DNA of 64,000 bases from Pseudomonadota bacterium (GTDB taxonomy: Bacteria; Pseudomonadota; Alphaproteobacteria; Rhizobiales; Phreatobacteraceae): positions 57,856 to 121,855 of the forward strand of contig JAIUOO010000017.1 in NCBI GenBank assembly GCA_020161695.1. The letters run 5' to 3'. How positions within the stretch are numbered: the stretch's first letter is position 1; the number at the start of each line of letters is the position of its first letter. Of this stretch, positions 35,563 through 43,115 are shown piece by piece. A program made the translations under genes and the position numbers. Under the pieces are notes generated by a model. The model worked only from the letters and a program-made list of their open reading frames with translations, was not told the origin of the DNA and did no database searches.

Positions 35563-37011
35563 TCACGCGAAATAGACGTCCCACATCGTGTTGCGGAACA
35601 GCAGGCCGGGATCGATCTCGCGCTTCTTCGCGACGAACCGGGCGACGCCGGGATAGGCGCGCTCCACCTGATCGCGACGCGCATGCAGCCGATACGGCAG
35701 GTAGAACGAACCGCCGATGGCGATGACGCGCTCGACCAGCGCCTCGGTCATGGCGAGCATGTCGGCCTCGGCCTCGGGCGTCACCGATTGCGAGAACAGC
35801 ATGACGGCAGCGATGCGCGGCACGGGCGCGTAGGAGAGCGCGCTGACGGTATCGGCCTTCACGTAGCGCAGCGTGACGTTCAGGAGGTCCTGGCGCGAGC
35901 GCAGGATCACCTCGCGACAGGCGGTGAGGAATTCGTCGAAGCGGTCGGGCGCAACGAAATATTCGTGCAGGATATCGGTGCGCAGCGGATCGCGGCCGGC
36001 CAGGTTCGCGACCGGCTCGTTCATCAGCGTGCTGCGCGTGGCGATGCCGGAGGAGATGGCGGGGTTGCCGACCGTCTCGGCCGCCCAGCGGGCGCGCTTG
36101 CCCGTCTCGCTGCCGATCTGCGCGCGGAAGATCTCGCGCGACACGGAGGACATCAGGCCGCCGGCCGAAACGGGCGGCAGGCGCGCCGGCTGGTTCGGCA
36201 CGGGGCGGTAGGTGATCATCAGCGCCTGGCGCAGGAAGTCGCGCCGCGCGACCGACAGCCGGCCATAGGCCATCTGGACGGAGGGATCGCCGTTGATGGC
36301 CGCAACGAAACGGGGTCCGAACTCTCCGGCCGGCATCAGCACATTGGTCGGCCGCAACAGCGCGTTCGGCACCATGTCCAAGACCATGTCGAGAATGACG
36401 CCGAACAGGCCATAGCCGCCCTGGACGAGGCCGTAGAGCTCGGCATTCTCGGCCGGCGAGCAGGTGACGATGGCGCCGCCCGCCAGCATCAGGCGGAAGG
36501 AACGCACGGTCGCGCCGAACGGGCCGAAGGGCACCGGCCAGCCATGGGCATTGACCGACAGAGTGCCTGCGGTGGCGAAATCGGCATTGGACTGCATGAC
36601 GGCCGGCGAGAACCCGGCCCGGTCCAGTTCCTGCAGCAGATAGATCCAGCGCGAGCCGGCATGGGTGCGATAGGTCTTCGCGTTGGCGTCGAGTTCGCAG
36701 AGCTTCGTCTCGAAGGTTGCGGCAGTGGCGTTGCGATAGAGGCTCTGGCCGCCCATCGAATGGCGCGCACCGCCCACCACGAAGGCGCGGTTGCCGGCCT
36801 GTGCCTCCTTCAGCTCCCGGCGCAGGCGCTCGATGAAGGCAGCCTCGGGATCGGCGCCGACCACCCAGTGCCTTGCCACAGGCGTCGGCGACAGGCGGCT
36901 CGCATCGTTGAGCACGATGCGCTGCTGGGCGGCGGCGGAGCGCGGCATCAGCGCAGCGCCCGCGGCGGCCGCGGCAAGCTTGACGATGGTGCGACGGGTC
37001 GGCTTCGCCAT
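35563..37011 (-). CDS. exported FAD-binding oxidoreductase (FAD_binding_4 type)
   Basis: 482 residues. The N-terminal signal has twin Arg (KPTRRTIVKLAAAAAGAALMPRSAAA), consistent with Tat export. The PCMH-type FAD domain follows: AFVVGGARHSMGGQSLYRNAT, where the His is at the site used for covalent FAD attachment in related oxidases, then SNADFATAGTLSVNAHGWPVPFGPFGATVRSF. The C-terminal substrate-binding cap and FRNTMWDVYF end resemble aldonolactone/sugar-alcohol oxidase-type proteins. It is the first gene of a four-gene operon with three membrane proteins, suggesting a membrane-associated periplasmic oxidase. Substrate unknown. Confidence 0.85.
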   Translation of the reverse strand: MAKPTRRTIVKLAAAAAGAALMPRSAAAQQRIVLNDASRLSPTPVARHWVVGADPEAAFIERLRRELKEAQAGNRAFVVGGARHSMGGQSLYRNATAATFETKLCELDANAKTYRTHAGSRWIYLLQELDRAGFSPAVMQSNADFATAGTLSVNAHGWPVPFGPFGATVRSFRLMLAGGAIVTCSPAENAELYGLVQGGYGLFGVILDMVLDMVPNALLRPTNVLMPAGEFGPRFVAAINGDPSVQMAYGRLSVARRDFLRQALMITYRPVPNQPARLPPVSAGGLMSSVSREIFRAQIGSETGKRARWAAETVGNPAISSGIATRSTLMNEPVANLAGRDPLRTDILHEYFVAPDRFDEFLTACREVILRSRQDLLNVTLRYVKADTVSALSYAPVPRIAAVMLFSQSVTPEAEADMLAMTEALVERVIAIGGSFYLPYRLHARRDQVERAYPGVARFVAKKREIDPGLLFRNTMWDVYFA

Positions 37012-37387
37012 GGAACCTCGGAGCCTTGAAAGCTCGGTGCAGTGTTGCGCCGGACCCGCCGCTCGGGCGAATCGGACGCATGCAGACTGGGGCCGCCGCG
37101 TTTCCAACATGTTGCTCGGCGGGCAATCCTGACCTGGTATCTTGGTACGGCGCATAGTCACAATCGCGCCCGTCGCGACAATCCGCGTGCAGACGCATGC
37201 CAATGCTTCGCGGCAACTATTGTCTTTGCCGTTCAGACAAGGCAGAACGCTACGGAAATATTGCGCAATAATTCGTCCGGACGGACGGCGCCCCGAATTC
37301 GTCCAGACCTCGCGCGATCCGATTTCGTCATTCATCTCGCGGCAGGCATTCCAGCACCGCCGTATCAACCGGTTGCCCTGTGGAACG
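37012..37387. other. 376-bp intergenic region
   Basis: The region is divergent between the FAD-oxidoreductase operon and a small exported protein gene. No gene is supported. It contains the palindrome CGTCCGGACG (37274-37283) and local AT-rich stretches near 37255-37275 that could hold promoters. No clear sigma-70 hexamer pair was recognised. Confidence 0.5.
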
Positions 37388-37855
37388 ATGGCTCGCAGCC
37401 TCCTGATCAGCGTCGTGGCGCTATGCGCCCTGGTCATGACCGGGGCTCCCGCCGCTGCGCAGTGGAGCGTGCGCGAACTGCCGGGCCCGGCGGGAACCGG
37501 CCCGGCCATCGAGATGTCCTATCGCAGTTCGGGGGAGCGGCTGACGCTGCTCTGCAGCGCGGGCGCTGCCTTCGTGTCCTTCGCGCCCGGCTACCGTCTG
37601 CCGGCCCAGCCGGAAGGCGTGTTCGACGGCAGCTACAGCGTCGACAACGGCCCTTCCAAGCCGATCCGCTGGCGCGTCACCGGCAACTCGGCTTTCGTCA
37701 CGGCACGGTTCGCCGAGAGTTTCCTCGCCGACATTGCCGGCGCGATGCAGGTGTTCATCCAGTTCCCCGGCGTCGAGCAGACCTACGACCTCTCGGCGCT
37801 GGCGCCGCATGCGCGCAAGATCAAGTCGGTCTGCCGGTTGCTGGACGCCGACTGA
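37388..37855 (+). CDS. hypothetical exported protein
   Basis: 155 residues. The signal peptide is MARSLLISVVALCALVMTGAPAAA-QW, then a beta-rich domain with two cysteines (LTLLCSAGAAFVSFAPGY and KSVCRLLDAD) that could form a disulfide. No family is recognised. The start at 37388 is chosen because a signal peptide begins there; the frame is open upstream to 37142 but that part lacks coding character. It is probably a monocistronic periplasmic protein. Confidence 0.7.
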   Translation: MARSLLISVVALCALVMTGAPAAAQWSVRELPGPAGTGPAIEMSYRSSGERLTLLCSAGAAFVSFAPGYRLPAQPEGVFDGSYSVDNGPSKPIRWRVTGNSAFVTARFAESFLADIAGAMQVFIQFPGVEQTYDLSALAPHARKIKSVCRLLDAD

Positions 37856-37990
37856 GCGGCATCCATCGGCCGAGGGACGGAACAAGCCTCCCATGATAAG
37901 CGTTGCCGGTCGCGTCCAGCGCCCGATGCTCCGTCTCGCGAGACGGGCCGCGGGATGCGTCGAGATACCATCGCATCAAGGAGATCGATC

Positions 37991-38239
37991 ATGCCCGGCA
38001 CAAGCACGACGCGCCGCCTGGTCCTGTCCGGCTTTGCAGCCATGCTGCTGACGGCCGTGGCAGGGGGCAGCGCCATGGCGCAGGGACGCGGATGGGGGCC
38101 GGACGGCATGGGCCCTCCCGGGCAGAGGCGCCAGGGCTGGGTTCCCCCGGGCCATCGGCGCCGGGGCGGTGTGCCTCCCGGCCATCGCGGCCGCCGGCGC
38201 GGTCCGCCTCCCGGCCGCGGCTGGCGTCGCTGGATGTGA
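37991..38239 (+). CDS. small exported Gly/Pro/Arg-rich protein
   Basis: 82 residues. AAGGAG lies 8 nt before the ATG. A signal peptide (TTRRLVLSGFAAMLLTAVAGGSAMA-QG, with twin Arg) is followed by about 52 residues almost entirely Gly, Pro and Arg: GWGPDGMGPPGQRR, PPGHRRRGGVPPGHRGRRRGPPPGRGW. The mature part is strongly basic and low-complexity, probably disordered, perhaps binding envelope polyanions. Similar short GPR-rich exported proteins occur in Hyphomicrobiales, without known function. Confidence 0.65.
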   Translation: MPGTSTTRRLVLSGFAAMLLTAVAGGSAMAQGRGWGPDGMGPPGQRRQGWVPPGHRRRGGVPPGHRGRRRGPPPGRGWRRWM

Positions 38240-38269
38240 CGCCTCCGCCGCGCGGCGGGCTGGCCGGGA

Positions 38270-38497
38270 CTATCGGCGCATGCCGAGAATGAACCCGACC
38301 AGCGCTGCGGCGGCCAGCGCCTGGAACGACCGCGCGGCGATCTCGTCGGTGATTATCTTCTGAAGCTCACCCGCGCGGCTCGCCATCACCTCGGTATCGA
38401 CGCCGGCGGCCTTGAGCTGCCGGTTGGCGGTCGTGGCGAACTGCGCCACGGTGCTCTCGGCGGACTCGGTTTCGTCGCGATTGCGATTGACGGCCAT
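38270..38497 (-). CDS. small DUF883/ElaB-like membrane-anchored protein
   Basis: 75 residues. A charged, helical N-terminal part (TESAESTVAQFATTANRQLKAAGVDTEVMASRAGELQKIITDEI) is followed by one C-terminal membrane segment with small residues (ALAAAALVGFILGMRR). This layout is like ElaB/YqjD (DUF883) tail-anchored, ribosome-associated inner-membrane proteins, but the similarity is of architecture only. A GGAGGAGA ribosome site supports the start at 38497. It is the last chromosomal gene before the integrated element. Confidence 0.65.
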   Translation of the reverse strand: MAVNRNRDETESAESTVAQFATTANRQLKAAGVDTEVMASRAGELQKIITDEIAARSFQALAAAALVGFILGMRR

Positions 38498-38636
38498 TGC
38501 CGTCTCCTCCGTTGGTCGAGGAGGCAACGCGCCTGCATGGGGCACGTTCCAACGCAGCGCCCTGGCGGGGGCCGGATTCCGCGCGACGCCCGCGCCTGAA
38601 GCGCTGGGGATCGCCATCGGTCGATGTCAGAGAAGA

Positions 38637-38653
38637 AATGGTGCCCAGGGACG
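38637..38653. other. attL (left attachment repeat)
   Basis: AATGGTGCCCAGGGACG, identical to 49518-49534. The next 13 bases still share about two thirds of positions with the tRNA-Phe sequence, as expected for a phage-side att copy. It lies 62 bp before the helicase start. Confidence 0.88.
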
Positions 38654-38714
38654 AAGGCGAAAAGCCACGTCCTGACAAGCCCTTGCGTCCCGTGGGACGT
38701 AAGCGGCCTCTACC

Positions 38715-40085
38715 ATGACATCAGGAATTTCCGGCAACGACGTCCCACCGCGAAACGCATCTGAATTCGATTCCGAAACCGGGAACCGAACCACCGCCTT
38801 CAAATCGATAGCTGCCATCATTGAGCCGGGCCGTGGCGCCGGTCTGGCAGCAGATGCGTTTGATCGCGCCATGTCGCAGGACGCTTCCATCATTGATCCC
38901 GACGCATGGCACGGCACACTCGATGATGAGGCGATCGAGGCGCAGGCGGGAGGTCTCTCGTACAAAGAGTTCTCCCGCAAAGTGGAGCAGATCGTATCCG
39001 CGAAGGCCAAGCCGATCCGCGGCGAGACAGTCCCATTCACACTCTTTCGCGATATCGATCCCGCCCCGAAAAAGGACTGGCTCGTCGATGAGCTGCTGGG
39101 CGCTGGAGAGCTGTCAGTTTTCTATGGCGCGCCCGGTTGCGGGAAAAGCGTGCTAGCGGGTGACGCCGCATGCCATGTCGCTGCCGGCCGGGACTGGCAC
39201 GGAAGGCCCGTAAGGCCCGGTGCTGTTCTCTATGTGGCCGCCGAGCGCGGCGGCCTCGTCAAGCGTCGCCTCGCCGCATGGCGCGCTCACCACGGCATCC
39301 ACGACATTCCTCTCGCGATCGTCACCGGGTTCTTCGATCTCTGCACATCCGAAACCGACACACGCAAGCTGTTGGGCACCATCCAGAGCCTCGCGGATGC
39401 GACTACAGCGCCGGTGGTTTGGGTGATCATCGACACGGTCGCGCAGGTTCTGGCCGGCGGCGATGAAAACAGCGGGCGCGACATGGGCGCCCTGGTGTCG
39501 AACCTCGCCCGTATCCAGACGGAAACGGGCGCGCACGTCACAGTCATCCACCATGTGCCGCATGCCGAACAGCAACGCATGCGCGGGCATGGCGCGCTGC
39601 TCGGTGCTGCGGATACAGCCATCCGAGTGGAGAGCGATGCGGAGAAGCCTTGCCACATGGCCAAGATCGAGAAGGCCAACGACGGCCCTGATACCATCGC
39701 AGTCGGCTTCACGCTCGCCAGCGTTACCCTATCCGTGGACGAGAAGACGGGCAGGGAAACCACGGCACCTGTCGTTGTGCCGGCGGACGCGCCGAACAGC
39801 GGGCGAACATCGAAAAATGTTCGGATGTCCGACAGTGTATCGCTCGCGCTGCGATGCCTTCAAGACCTCGCGGCGGACGGCAGTCATCCTCATCCGAACA
39901 TCGCGAACATACCGAACAACGTCCGCTGTGTTCGGGTCGATGACTGGCGAAACATCTGTTACCGCTCACACATTTCGGGCTCTACCGAGCCCGACGCTCA
40001 CCGCATGGCGTTCAAGCGAGCAATGGAGAAGCTGAAGGCGCAGCGGATGATTGGCTCCTTTGACGAGTGGGTGTGGATCGCATGA
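38715..40085 (+). CDS. RepA-like AAA ATPase / replicative helicase of the element
   Basis: 456 residues. After a ~125-residue N-terminal region comes a RecA-like ATPase (about 128-330). GELSVFYGAPGCGKSVLAG is Walker A, VVWVIIDTVAQVLAGGDENSGRDMG is Walker B and the following loop, VTVIHHVPHAEQQRMRGHGALLGAAD is the sensor/arginine region. This is the AAA_25/RepA hexameric helicase pattern of plasmids and satellites. The C-terminal part holds a winged-helix-like region (RMAFKRAMEKLKAQRMIGSFDEWVWI). It probably initiates replication of the excised element. Several CGAACA motifs lie in its 3' end. Its ATG would overlap the integrase stop in the circular form. Confidence 0.85.
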   Translation: MTSGISGNDVPPRNASEFDSETGNRTTAFKSIAAIIEPGRGAGLAADAFDRAMSQDASIIDPDAWHGTLDDEAIEAQAGGLSYKEFSRKVEQIVSAKAKPIRGETVPFTLFRDIDPAPKKDWLVDELLGAGELSVFYGAPGCGKSVLAGDAACHVAAGRDWHGRPVRPGAVLYVAAERGGLVKRRLAAWRAHHGIHDIPLAIVTGFFDLCTSETDTRKLLGTIQSLADATTAPVVWVIIDTVAQVLAGGDENSGRDMGALVSNLARIQTETGAHVTVIHHVPHAEQQRMRGHGALLGAADTAIRVESDAEKPCHMAKIEKANDGPDTIAVGFTLASVTLSVDEKTGRETTAPVVVPADAPNSGRTSKNVRMSDSVSLALRCLQDLAADGSHPHPNIANIPNNVRCVRVDDWRNICYRSHISGSTEPDAHRMAFKRAMEKLKAQRMIGSFDEWVWIA

Positions 40086-40218
40086 GCGAACAGCGCCGAA
40101 CATCGAAGGAACCGACTTTTCTGTTCGCGGCAGGGCAAACCCCGAACGGGCCGAACAGGTCGAACATGAAAAGGGGGGCCTCCCCTTTAGGGGAGCCCCC
40201 CAAATGTTCGCCTGTTCG
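39793..40218. repeat. CGAACA iteron cluster, putative replication origin
   Basis: CGAACA/TGTTCG occurs at 39793, 39804, 39818(r), 39895, 39904, 39913, 39929(r), 40087, 40097, 40122(r), 40152, 40161, 40205(r) and 40213(r), with a variant CGAACG at 40143. Two sets are tandem 9-bp repeats (39895-39921 and 40143-40169). The last copies are arranged as an inverted repeat around the hairpin at 40173-40201. Chance would give well under one copy in 426 bp. The arrangement is like iteron origins next to the initiator gene in plasmids and satellites. Confidence 0.7.
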
Positions 40219-40405
40219 CCCGGATGCCCTGGGTAGGCTGGCGATAGCGGAGATCGCCGGGAGGGTAGCGCGCCTGACGGTTCATCACCGCGACCCCGAG
40301 CGGTTTTTCATCGAGCGGTCCGAAATCGTGGCCGATTTGCGGGCTCTGGAACGGGTCCTCCCTCCCAAAACATATGCGGGCGGCAAAGGCGCGGGAAATC
40401 GCTAG
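40082..40405 (+). CDS. hypothetical protein of the element
   Basis: 107 residues starting as ATGA overlap with the helicase stop. The first half is low in structure and encoded by the iteron/hairpin DNA (SEQRRTSKEPTFLFAAGQTPNGPNRSNMKRGASPLGEPPK). The second half looks folded (LGRLAIAEIAGRVARLTVHHRDPERFFIERSEIVADLRALERVL), a helical segment like small replication accessory proteins. The stop codon is followed directly by the small-terminase ATG. The overlap at both ends supports translation; function unknown. Confidence 0.6.
   Translation: MSEQRRTSKEPTFLFAAGQTPNGPNRSNMKRGASPLGEPPKCSPVRPDALGRLAIAEIAGRVARLTVHHRDPERFFIERSEIVADLRALERVLPPKTYAGGKGAGNR
40173..40201 (-). terminator. strong hairpin inside the iteron region
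   Basis: GGGGGGC-C-TCCCC pairs with GGGGA-GCCCCCC around TTTA: 12 pairs with one bulged C. On the minus strand it is followed by TTTTC, so it could end leftward transcription. On the plus strand there is no T-tract. It is the core of the putative origin palindrome. Confidence 0.5.
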
Positions 40406-40981
40406 ATGCAGCACTTTACGGACCTAAATTCCGGACTTGAGAAAGCGAGCGACATGCAGGAAGCGCATAGCTTGTTCGGTCTCCTGCCTCCCGACCCGCC
40501 CGATTTGACCGCCTCGAAAAAGGGCTTCTCCGAAATCATCGGCGTCTCGGCCGGGCGCGTCTCGCAGCTCATCGCCGCGGGCCTGCCGGTGCTCCCGAAC
40601 GGCCGCATCGATATCCGTGCTGGCAAAGACTGGGTCAGAGCGAACATCGACCGCAATCGCCGCCGTTCGCTCCCTGACGAGGACCCGAGCCTGCCGCGCT
40701 CCGCCCGCGCCGATCGCGAGATCGCCGATGCCGAACTCGCGCGGCTGAAGGCCGATCGCCTCGCCGGCCGCCTAATCGACCGCGAAGCGACGCTACGCTG
40801 GATCGAAGGCCGCGCTCGCGGCGAGCGCGATGCATGGATCGGCTGGGTGAACCGTGTTGCTCCCGAGATCGCTGCCGGCGGCAATGACATCGCCTCCATC
40901 GCGACCGCGCTCGACAAGGCCGTTCGCGATCACCTGGCGAGCCTCGCCGAAATGCGACTGACGGACTTCGCCCATGACTGA
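40406..40981 (+). CDS. terminase small subunit (Nu1-like)
   Basis: 191 residues. An N-terminal winged helix (KGFSEIIGVSAGRVSQLIAAGLPVLPNGRIDIRAGKDWVRANI) is like the DNA-binding domain of lambda Nu1-type small terminases. A long helical region follows (ADREIADAELARLKADRLAGRLIDREATLRWIEGRARGERDAWIGW). It recognises the packaging site and brings in the large subunit, whose start it overlaps by 8 bp. The start could be 40406 (directly after the previous stop) or 40454. Being encoded by the element itself, it could give packaging specificity for satellite DNA. Confidence 0.82.
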   Translation: MQHFTDLNSGLEKASDMQEAHSLFGLLPPDPPDLTASKKGFSEIIGVSAGRVSQLIAAGLPVLPNGRIDIRAGKDWVRANIDRNRRRSLPDEDPSLPRSARADREIADAELARLKADRLAGRLIDREATLRWIEGRARGERDAWIGWVNRVAPEIAAGGNDIASIATALDKAVRDHLASLAEMRLTDFAHD

Positions 40982-42821
40982 CGCCGCCGCCACGCTCGAA
41001 CTAGTCGATGCCGCCTGGCGCCGTGGCCTTGCGCCCGAGCCGCAGATCACGGTGTCCGAATGGGCAGACCGCCACCGCATGCTGCCGCAGACGAACGCTG
41101 AGCCCGGCCGCTGGCGCACCGACCGCGTGCCCTACCTGCGCGAGGTCATGGATGCCCTGTCCACCGCATCGCCCGTCGAGCGGGTCGTGCTCATGAAAGG
41201 CGCGCAGACGGGCGGGACCGAAGCCGGTCTCAACGCCATCGGGTACTGGATCGCCCATGCCCCCGGCATGATCCTCGCCGTCTGGCCATCCATTGACATG
41301 GTCCGCCGCAACAGCCGCACCCGCATCGAACCGCTGATCGACGGCACGCCCATCCTTCGCGAAAAATTTGCCCCGGCTCGCGCCAAGGATCCGGGCAATA
41401 CGGTCTCGTTGAAGGAATTCCCCGGCGGCGCTCTGGTCATGACCGGCGCCAACTCCGCCACGGGCCTGCGCTCGCTGCCGGCCCGCTACCTGGTGCTGGA
41501 CGAGGTCGACGCCTTCCCGGCGGATGCCGGCGGCGAAGGCGACCCAGTCGCCCTGGCGATCCAGCGCACGGTGACGTTCCGGGGACGGCGGAAGGTGTTC
41601 ATGATCTCGACGCCGACCGAGGCAGGCACCTCCCGCATCGAAAAGGCCTACGCCGAAAGCGACCGCCGCCGGTATCACGTCCCGTGCCCGCACTGCGGCA
41701 CGTTCCGGCCGCTGACATGGTCAGGCGTCCGCTGGCCGGAGGGCGAACCGGAAGCGGCGTTCTACGCCTGCCACGACTGCGGCGGTGTCATCGAGGAGCG
41801 CGACAAGCCGGCACTGCTGGCAGCCGGCGAGTGGCGGGCAACGGCCGCCGGCGACGGACGCACGGCTGGATATCACCTGTCGGCGCTCTATTCGCCGTTC
41901 GAGACCTGGTCGGAGATCGCGATGGAGTTTGCCGCCGCACATCGCGACCCGGTGCGCCTGAAGGCGTGGACCAACCTGAAGCTCGGCGAAGCATTCGAGG
42001 ATCGCGAGGGCGAGGCCGTCGATCCCACTGGCATCATGGCGCGCCTCGAGGACTGGGGCGACGCACTCCCGGAAGCCGTCGCGGTGCTGACCGCCGGGGT
42101 CGACGTGCAGGGTGACCGCCTCGAGCTGGAGATTGTCGGCTGGGGCCTCGGCGAGGAGAGCTGGTCGATCGAATACACCGTGCTGTTCGGCGATCCGGCA
42201 AGGCCCGAGGTTTGGGAGGCGCTCGACGCCGAGCTGACACGGACCTTCGACCACCCACAGAGCGGCAAGCTCCCGCTGCGCGCCGTCGCCATCGATTCGG
42301 GCGGCCACCACACGCAGACGGTCTATCGCTATGCCCGTGACCGCGCCGGGCGGCGCGTATGGGCCATCAAGGGCGTTGGCGGCGCCGGAGTGCCCGTCTG
42401 GCCGAAACGGCCGCCACGTGGCGCTGCCGCCGGCAAGGTCGGCCGCCCCTACATTGTCGGCGTCGATGCCGCCAAGGAGGTCGTCACGAGCCGTCTGAGG
42501 CTCAGGGATGCCGGTGCCGGCTACTGCCATTTCCCTGTCGGCCGTGACCTGGACTATTTCCGCCAGCTCGGCTCGGAGCGGATCGTGCGCACCTGGCGCC
42601 GCGGCGTCGCCATCCGGGAATGGCGGAAGGACCCCGGCGTGCGAAACGAGGCTCTCGACTGTCGGGTCTATGCCTATGCCGCCCTTCAGGGGCTCGTTGC
42701 GACGGGCTTCCGAATGCAGGCAGAGGCAGGGAGGATCGCCGCCATTCCGCCTCGCGAAAGGCCTTCCCCGGCAATAAGCGAAAAGCCCCGCGTAATCAGG
42801 TCCGCTTGGTTTGATGGCTAG
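40974..42821 (+). CDS. phage terminase large subunit (GpA family)
   Basis: 615 residues of the lambda gpA-like family. Walker A-like MKGAQTGGTEAGLNAIGYW, Walker B VLDEVDAFP, and the coupling motif SATGLRS/ISTPTEAGTSRIEK form the ATPase. A CPHCG...CHDCG zinc ribbon (about 240-268) is typical of GpA. The nuclease domain covers the C-terminal third (VLTAGVDVQGDRLELEIVGWG, VAIDSGGHHTQTVYRYARDR, KGVGG). It translocates and cuts DNA during head filling. Length and motifs look intact. It overlaps the small-terminase gene and its stop overlaps the end of the opposite-strand RHH gene. Confidence 0.94.
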   Translation: MTDAAATLELVDAAWRRGLAPEPQITVSEWADRHRMLPQTNAEPGRWRTDRVPYLREVMDALSTASPVERVVLMKGAQTGGTEAGLNAIGYWIAHAPGMILAVWPSIDMVRRNSRTRIEPLIDGTPILREKFAPARAKDPGNTVSLKEFPGGALVMTGANSATGLRSLPARYLVLDEVDAFPADAGGEGDPVALAIQRTVTFRGRRKVFMISTPTEAGTSRIEKAYAESDRRRYHVPCPHCGTFRPLTWSGVRWPEGEPEAAFYACHDCGGVIEERDKPALLAAGEWRATAAGDGRTAGYHLSALYSPFETWSEIAMEFAAAHRDPVRLKAWTNLKLGEAFEDREGEAVDPTGIMARLEDWGDALPEAVAVLTAGVDVQGDRLELEIVGWGLGEESWSIEYTVLFGDPARPEVWEALDAELTRTFDHPQSGKLPLRAVAIDSGGHHTQTVYRYARDRAGRRVWAIKGVGGAGVPVWPKRPPRGAAAGKVGRPYIVGVDAAKEVVTSRLRLRDAGAGYCHFPVGRDLDYFRQLGSERIVRTWRRGVAIREWRKDPGVRNEALDCRVYAYAALQGLVATGFRMQAEAGRIAAIPPRERPSPAISEKPRVIRSAWFDG

Positions 42822-43003
42822 TCAATGAGCTTCCTGACGCGGAATTTCGGCTTTGGAGCCTCAGACAGCTTGGCAGCAGTCAGCCGGCGAATCGCTTCCG
42901 GACGGGAGGGAAGGTCGGGCTGCTCGCGTCTCCAGGCATCGACCTTTTCCAGAAGGTCCGGCGCGATGCGCACCATTACGGGGACAGATGGCTCTTCAGT
43001 CAT
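42818..43003 (-). CDS. ribbon-helix-helix DNA-binding protein
   Basis: 61 residues, the only minus-strand gene of the element. VPVMVRIAPDLLEKVDAWRREQPDLPSRPEAIRRLTAAKL is a standard RHH/MetJ-Arc pattern (beta strand VMVRI, then two helices with R-x-EAIRRL). It has a basic tail (KPKFRVRKLID). Such proteins act as small repressors or antitoxins; no toxin partner is adjacent on the same strand. Repeats of TTGATAYC lie directly upstream, implying autoregulation. Its stop overlaps the large-terminase stop by 4 bp, so transcription is antisense to the terminase end. Confidence 0.75.
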   Translation of the reverse strand: MTEEPSVPVMVRIAPDLLEKVDAWRREQPDLPSRPEAIRRLTAAKLSEAPKPKFRVRKLID

Positions 43004-43060
43004 TGATATCTTGATACCATGATATTGACGCACGGATGCGTATCTTGATATCAAAATATC
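43003..43060. promoter_or_regulatory. TTGATATC repeats, putative RHH operator
   Basis: TTGATATC (43003-43010), TTGATACC (43011-43018), ATGATATTG (43019-43027) and the palindrome TTGATATCAA (43045-43054). Short tandem and inverted repeats of this kind are typical RHH-dimer sites; they lie between the RHH start and the rightward gene at 43116. Confidence 0.6.
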
Positions 43061-43115
43061 CGCTCGACGGAAAGCGCTCCTTCTGAAGGGGCGCGGCCCA
43101 TCAATGGAGGTACTC

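Noticed and set aside
39794..39808. GAAC-N7-GAAC match to the alphaproteobacterial LexA box
   Set aside because: It lies inside the helicase coding region and is one of many CGAACA copies with other spacings, so the iteron explanation covers it better. SOS control is not excluded.
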